DNA of 64,000 nt from Meconema thalassinum (Eukaryota > Arthropoda > Insecta > Orthoptera > Tettigoniidae), in NCBI GenBank assembly GCA_946902985.2, contig OX336388.2, positions 129,334,346 to 129,398,345 on the forward strand, written 5' to 3'. The notes beneath the pieces were generated by a model, which worked only from the letters and a program-made list of their open reading frames with translations, ran no database searches and was not told the origin of the DNA. Shown here one piece after another: positions 59,081 through 64,000 of the stretch. Position numbers and translations under genes: made by a program. Each line of letters opens with the position of its first letter. Positions within the stretch are counted from its first letter, which is position 1.

Positions 59081-60529
59081 TTTATGTAGAGATGCCAGCG
59101 ACTATCATTAAACCAATACATGAATTTATAACTAGTATGGACTATGAATTCTACGTAAGACTCATTAAATACGTCATACAACTGTACCTAGAGATACTTA
59201 AAGAGGTCTGAACTAATAAAAACGGAGCATTCTTTTTATGTTTCTATGAGTTAAAAGTGTACATTATATTAACATTGTGGCTTTTTTCTGTAGTATTTGG
59301 TGATTTAAATTGACTTATGTTTAAAATGGAAATAATCACTCAGGTGAGTTAAAATTCAAAAAACCCTTGCAAAATTAAATCATCTGTCCCGCGAACAACG
59401 TGCTCAAGGCAGTTGCCAGTTAGTGTCGCTTCATCTACAAAGAGGATGCAATTACGTAACGCAGCGAGCTTCGCGACTGTGTATTTTAGACTGTGGTAAT
59501 ACAACTCCGTCCTCCCAGGGTTGCCAATCTAACATTTACCCCGCGAAATAACGTATAGCTTATTTCAAACTGAGGCTAGCGCCAAATAATTTAGAATCGC
59601 ACACAGCGGGATAATATTAGCTTTTTTTTTTCTTGGCGGGAGAGAAGTTATATGTAAATTAATCTAGTTTTAATTTAAAATAACGCGCTTTTAATAAAGA
59701 CTTAGAAAATTTTATGGGTACATTAACACTAAATTTGGGATAATTATTAACATCTTGAGCGTGAGATAACCATCAGCCGAGTTGCTTCATATTACGTAAA
59801 TATTATGTCCAGCAATTCCCCGAATTACGGTTATCTCCCAGTTAAGAATGAGTGAAATTTGTCGCCTGAGTAGTATAAGCAATTAAACCTTATTCCGGCT
59901 GCACGTAGCATTTGTAAGGTAAGAAGGACCTTGGTAGGTGACAAAAATCTTCAAAAATGATACTTTAGGCATTCAGGACTAATTGCAATATAAAGCACAG
60001 GAACTTGTTGGAAAAACTGAATAAACATAAAAATGTGTCCCAGTATTGAATTACTCATATCTTAAATCAACATGATACATCGTGAGAGGACATGCCCACT
60101 TTTGCTGAGACCTCTGTAAATAATTTCTCTTGTTGAGAGATACGCAGTTTTCATGTTGGTAGCACAGATATTGAGTTATTTTGTTCCTGTCAGGTGAACA
60201 GGAATGTTCTAGATTTACCATTGAGGTGAGATATTTTAGTCAAAAATTAACTTAATTTTTTAAAGAACTGATTTGTTTTTGTCTTTTGAGCATATTGTAT
60301 TACTCGAAAAATTCGGGATCAAAATGACTTACATGAAACTTTTCGTGTGTAATAATATCTCATAGAGAAATGGAAATACTTGTAGAGTTGTTGTTAATTC
60401 ATTTGAGGGGCTTGATACACCTTGGTCATCAATCTCGTGTAGTTGGGACTGTGTTGAAGCTGTCCGGCAACCTGTATTGCTGTGATGATTGTAGTTATGT
60501 GTGTAAATGTATCTGGGACAGGGATGGAA
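59081..60529. other. No gene recognised
   Basis: Mostly AT-rich. Two GC-richer spots (59390-59530, 60520-60680) show no domain. The 152-codon frame at 60370-60828 overlaps a SINE fragment and has no recognisable domain. Confidence 0.35.
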
Positions 60530-60690
60530 TAGACGCTCCGGGACTTGAGCAAGGCACTATCCCGGCAATTTCCTGTAGGGAGTGTGGCAAAACCCGGGGA
60601 AAAACACTCAGGATAACCGCTGTTAGCACCGGGATTCGAATCTACTATATCCATACATACCACAGCTGCCCTTGCGACCATGGTGCACGT
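60530..60690 (-). mobile_element. SINE fragment (minus)
   Basis: On the minus strand a B box (gggattcgaatctact region inverted as gattcgaatcccgg) precedes ccgggttttgccacactccc. This looks like the inner half of a tRNA-derived SINE. The boundaries are unclear. Confidence 0.45.
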
Positions 60691-61208
60691 TTGACGAACG
60701 CGGCTGCGCCGCAGGACGAAATGCTTGTAGAATTTGGCTTGAGTACCTATAACCCCTCTCATTGGTCGATCCTGGCTACGCTACTGTGTTGCACTCTTCC
60801 AATAATAATCTATCTGAACGCTCGCTGACTAATACACGCTGAAGACATGCAGGTTGCGCGCTTATCGCGATACACACCGACAGCTCAAACGGGGAAGTCC
60901 CGCTTTGAAGGACACAGTGCAGTGCAGCCAAATAAAACGCATGACTCAACCACTCACAGCTGCACGTACTCACTGCGGAAACATTCTCGGGCGCCCTGTA
61001 ATTTACTTTAATTTGTATTCTAAATGAATAAAGAGGCGAGCGTTGGGCAGCTATGGGGATGGTGGAGGCTGCAAATAATATATATATATATTTGCTCAAT
61101 AAACCTTTTTTCTAATGTTACGATGACTTCGCGAGTCAGGAATTTTGTTGATAAATGGTCAGGAAAAGTCAGGAAAATTGCCATTGAAAATTTTGTGGAC
61201 ACCATGTA

Positions 61209-61830
61209 GTGTCGGAAGTTCAGGCACGTGTCTTCCCGCTGCACATTAATGCTGTGTGCAAGGATTGCGGGAAGGCCGTTCACGAAGGTGAGAAGTGCTC
61301 GAGCTTCCATGTACCTAATTCGGATTGTTCGGAATTCATCAAGGAATCCAAGATTCAGGAACTGGAAGGATTTTCATATCACGATGCTAGAAATACGTTT
61401 CGTGAACAGGATGCTCCTCAATTTCCAGCGTCATGCAACTGTAGCGACTCCAACGATTAATCCTGAAGTCATCACACCTCAAGTGATACCCCTCAGAGTA
61501 ACACAAAATGTCAGTTCGGTAGCACCAGACAAACCAACCTTGAGGAAACCTAGCCCGAAGAATTCACCGGGACCTTCTTCGTCCCCCTTGCGCAGGTTAA
61601 ACCATCTAGACCGACGTCATCGGAGAAGGCAAATTCGTCAAAAAGGGCAGCAAAGAAACTTTCCTCCACTCGCTTGGAGAAGAAACCTTCGCAGATCTGG
61701 GCAGGAGCATCTACCAGCCCGTCTAAAAAGTTAGAAAAGCTGTCTCTCTTGCCCTCCTGCAAACAAAGCGGCAGTCAACTCCTGGCCTACCCGCTTCCAC
61801 TACCGTCAGTGGAGCGTGCCAGAAAGTGAT
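61209..61830 (+). pseudogene. LINE ORF1 (gag-like) fragment with zinc knuckle
   Basis: INAVCKDCGKAVHEGEKCSS, then NSDCSEFIKESKIQELEGFS and ARNTFREQDAPQFP. This is a C-x2-C...C knuckle followed by the segment common in ORF1 of R1/Jockey-type LINEs. After a frame change a proline/serine-rich tail follows (NPEVITPQVIPLRVTQNVSS, SSSPLRRLNH). No ORF2 adjoins it. 60691-61208 has no recognised gene. Confidence 0.68.
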
Positions 61831-62261
61831 GCCTTGTTTTGCAAGAAGACGTCAGAGGGAGAGGAAGGGGCCACATACTTCCCTTTGAAACAGACGTGCC
61901 AGTCCAGAAAGAAAAAATAGTTGGAACGTGCCGGAGACGGACTTGGGGAAGTCACCGCTCGGCTCTTCCCCAAGAGCGAGAAATTAAGTCCGATGAGAAC
62001 CGTGCACCAATCAAGAGAGCACCACCTCCATCATCGTCGATATAGCTCATAATCGCGAGATTAACGGTCACTTTAAACTTCGAACTTGCTTCCTTCGTCT
62101 TCGGACGGAGATGTGGAGATAGAGTGGGCTCTCCTCTCCCCATCATCTCCACCTATGGATGAGGACGGTTAGCAAATTGTCAAGCATAAGTAGATGACAA
62201 ACTTCTAAGTCCACACATTGGCACTTTTGCAATATAAATGTAATAGCTTTTTTCGTTATAT

Positions 62262-62510
62262 AGATGGTATGGACATGTTATGCGAAGACCGGAGAATCAT
62301 GTAGTGAAGAAGTGCCTTTCCATGACTACGCAAAAGAGAGGGAGCGGCAGACCTCAAACAACATGGATGACGAATATCCAGAGGGACATGAGAGTATTGG
62401 GCCTATCTGCTGATTATGCTTTCCAAAGAAATGAGTGGCGCCTCAGGTTTAAGAAAGCCGACCCCGCGTGACGGGAAAAGGCGAGGAGGAAGAAGAAGTT
62501 ATACAGTATA
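62262..62510 (+). pseudogene. LINE ORF2 C-terminal fragment
   Basis: RWYGHVMRRPENHVVKKCLS, then RGSGRPQTTWMTNIQRDMRV and WRLRFKKADPA with a stop. This is the standard C-terminal end of an RTE-like LINE, followed by a ggaggaagaagaag tail. 61831-62261 has no recognised gene. Confidence 0.75.
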
Positions 62511-62564
62511 GCTGAGATACGTCAATTAATTTCTTCGTTTACGGCAACCAATGTGTGTCTTCAG

Positions 62565-62737
62565 GTATCCAGGTTCCATCATGGACATGAGACAACAATG
62601 CGTTACTTCAAACTCTTCTCTAAAGACACGGAGGAGTGGCCGCCGGTGGAGTCTGCATTCTTGTCCACTCTAGCCTCTAGTGAAGAGGTGTCGCTGCGTG
62701 CTCAGCTAAAAGCAGTTGCCAGTAATAGCAACAATAT
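62565..62737 (+). CDS. Candidate internal exon of an unidentified host gene
   Basis: Acceptor gtgtgtcttcag (to 62564) with a T-rich tract, donor GTAACG at 62738. The open reading VSRFHHGHETTMRYFKLFSK, DTEEWPPVESAFLSTLASSE, EVSLRAQLKAV has no stop, a balanced composition and does not read like any LINE domain I know. It lies between two LINE C-terminal pieces. I do not recognise the family. It could also be a fragment captured by a LINE. Without partners the exon call is weak. Confidence 0.3.
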
Positions 62738-62756
62738 GTAACGTGTATATTATGCT

Positions 62757-62929
62757 TTGGAAGGGTCTCGGAGACGATGGTGGCCAGCATTGAGATGGAT
62801 CAACACCATCAAATCCAACATGAATATGTCTTTAAAGGATCTGAAGTATATGGCTGAAGACCGAATCATATGGAGACAGTCCATCCATGCAGTCGCTAGG
62901 AGTCGACACCGACTTGATGGCACCTGATC
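62757..62929 (+). pseudogene. LINE ORF2 C-terminal fragment
   Basis: GSRRRWWPALRWINTIKSNM, then NMSLKDLKYMAEDRIIWRQS and RSRHRLDGT with a stop. It fits the PxxRWxDxIKxDM...D...W pattern at the end of RTE-like LINEs. Confidence 0.6.
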
Positions 62930-63144
62930 TGACATTCCACCAGATTCTCAACCGGATTACAACCAGCTGGTGGTTCTAGTCTCTCAGCTTCCCCCTCCTT
63001 TCCTCCTTCTGGGACATTTTATGCCCATAAAACCATCTGGGGCTCCGCTACCACTAGCGAAAGAGGGAGAGATTTGGAGAGACTGATCAGGTGGCTAGAC
63101 CTGTGTTTGCTGAACACAGGGGATCCTACGCACTTTTCTGTACC

Positions 63145-63390
63145 CCCCAGGGGCTCACATCTAGTGGGACGTGGGTTGGCGACCACGGGGCACAACTGAG
63201 TCCGGCATTGCTTCCACTTGTGCCGGGCTCCTCTCCGTCTTCTTTCCTGTCGACCTCACTTGGTCAACACTTCCAACCCCGACGGTATTAGGGTATCCGA
63301 GGCCTAGGGAGTCTCTTCCTTTCCCGCCTTAATTGGCCCTTGTCTCATCTTTTCTGATACCCTACTTCTACGAGGGGTCAGCCTTCTTTT
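63145..63390 (+). mobile_element. Retroelement fragment, same family as 37580-38341
   Basis: ccaggggctcacatctagtg, gacggtattagggtatccga and ggcctagggagtctcttcct match 37595-37800. The 3' part and hairpin are missing. Confidence 0.7.
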
Positions 63391-63809
63391 TTCTGTAGCA
63401 CATGGTACTTTTTCGAGTGTCTATATCACCTTGTGCAGTCGTGCTCTAGTTCCCCTGCTACAATGGAGTGTGCACGACGACCTTGTAATAGATAATAATA
63501 TTATTTGTTTTACGTCCCTTTTAACTTCTGCGGCTTTTAGAGACGCCTTTGTAATAGAGACCATTTCCTGATTATCCTTACTCTTCCGAACTAGAGAGCC
63601 ATCGGGTTACTAAGATGATGGCTTCTCCGTCGGGCTGGTTGGCTAGAATTCACAGCACGTGCGTTTTTGCTGAAGATACAGTACCTTTGAGTGTGTCGAT
63701 GATCATACCATTCATATAACGAATGGCATTTTGGCTGCGGCAGAGGAAACGATACCTTCCTCATCCGGCAACTCCTGCCGGAAGCTTGTCCCTTGGCGGA
63801 CTGCTTGCA

Positions 63810-64000
63810 GCAGCCATTAAAGATCGACGTGCTTTCGGAGGCAAAAGCACAATGACCAACCTTATCGCCTTCAAAAGGATTCGTGCTAGAGCCTGATATC
63901 TGATTCGGGAGAGTAAGAAACCGACGTGGCAAAAGTTTCGTCTATGACGGCACGTCCTCCTCCACCTTAAGTGAGGACTAAGCTTCGTCGGATCTTCGGA
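63810..64000 (+). pseudogene. LINE ORF2 fragment (R1/Jockey-like), runs off the window
   Basis: KDRRAFGGKSTMTNLIAFKR, IRARA then YLIRESKKPTWQKF, the linker between endonuclease and RT in R1/Jockey-type LINEs. A stop splits the two parts. The upstream 63391-63809 has no recognised domain. Confidence 0.55.

Noticed and set aside
60370..60828. 152-codon open frame
   Set aside because: Overlaps a SINE fragment, composition is irregular and nothing matches on the opposite frame either.

Overview
This window reads as a repeat-rich arthropod nuclear genome, most likely a large-genome insect; an orthopteran or other polyneopteran is my tentative guess. Evidence for this is GT-AG introns, tRNA-headed SINEs, several families of non-LTR retrotransposons, hAT, PIF/Harbinger, Tigger/pogo, mariner and piggyBac-like remnants, long satellite arrays, and almost no open coding sequence outside repeats. 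There are no bacterial-type operons, rRNA genes or CRISPR arrays.

Two host genes are well supported and lie head to head. A GUCD1-type (Guanylate_cyc_2) gene runs on the minus strand from 15608; three exons give 106 codons in phase and the 3' exons are not visible. The snRNP core gene SmD3 runs on the plus strand: exon 1 is 16355-16670 (Sm fold) and exon 2 is 40334-40440 (RG-rich tail). They join in phase to a 140-residue protein across a 23.7 kb intron. About 750 bp separate the two start codons and probably hold a shared promoter. A third, unidentified exon-like segment sits at 62565-62737.

Layout: 1-5.3 kb holds LINE, Tigger and foldback debris. 5.3-13.1 kb holds two head-to-head copies of an element family (called E here), the second split by a 6.0 kb TIR-bounded element (copy A) carrying two satellite arrays with 73 bp and 117 bp units. 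13.1-15.0 kb holds degenerate repeats and a foldback element with tRNA-like arms. 15.0-40.9 kb holds the two genes; the SmD3 intron contains another E copy, a hAT transposase relic, an inverted 4.35 kb copy (B) of the satellite-bearing element, a Harbinger-like element interrupted by a LINE and by a second Harbinger MITE, a deleted mariner, a LINE with an RNase H domain, SINEs and a Tc1/mariner relic. 41-50.4 kb is a tower of nested insertions up to four levels deep. 51.5-64 kb holds SINEs with clear target-site duplications, MITEs, a DUF4817-type fragment, a Helitron-like sequence and further LINE pieces.

The most unusual item is the satellite-bearing element: two copies in opposite orientation, with matching array junctions, different 117 bp copy numbers (about 26 and 10), and different target-site duplications. 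This indicates a mobile element that carries two satellites.
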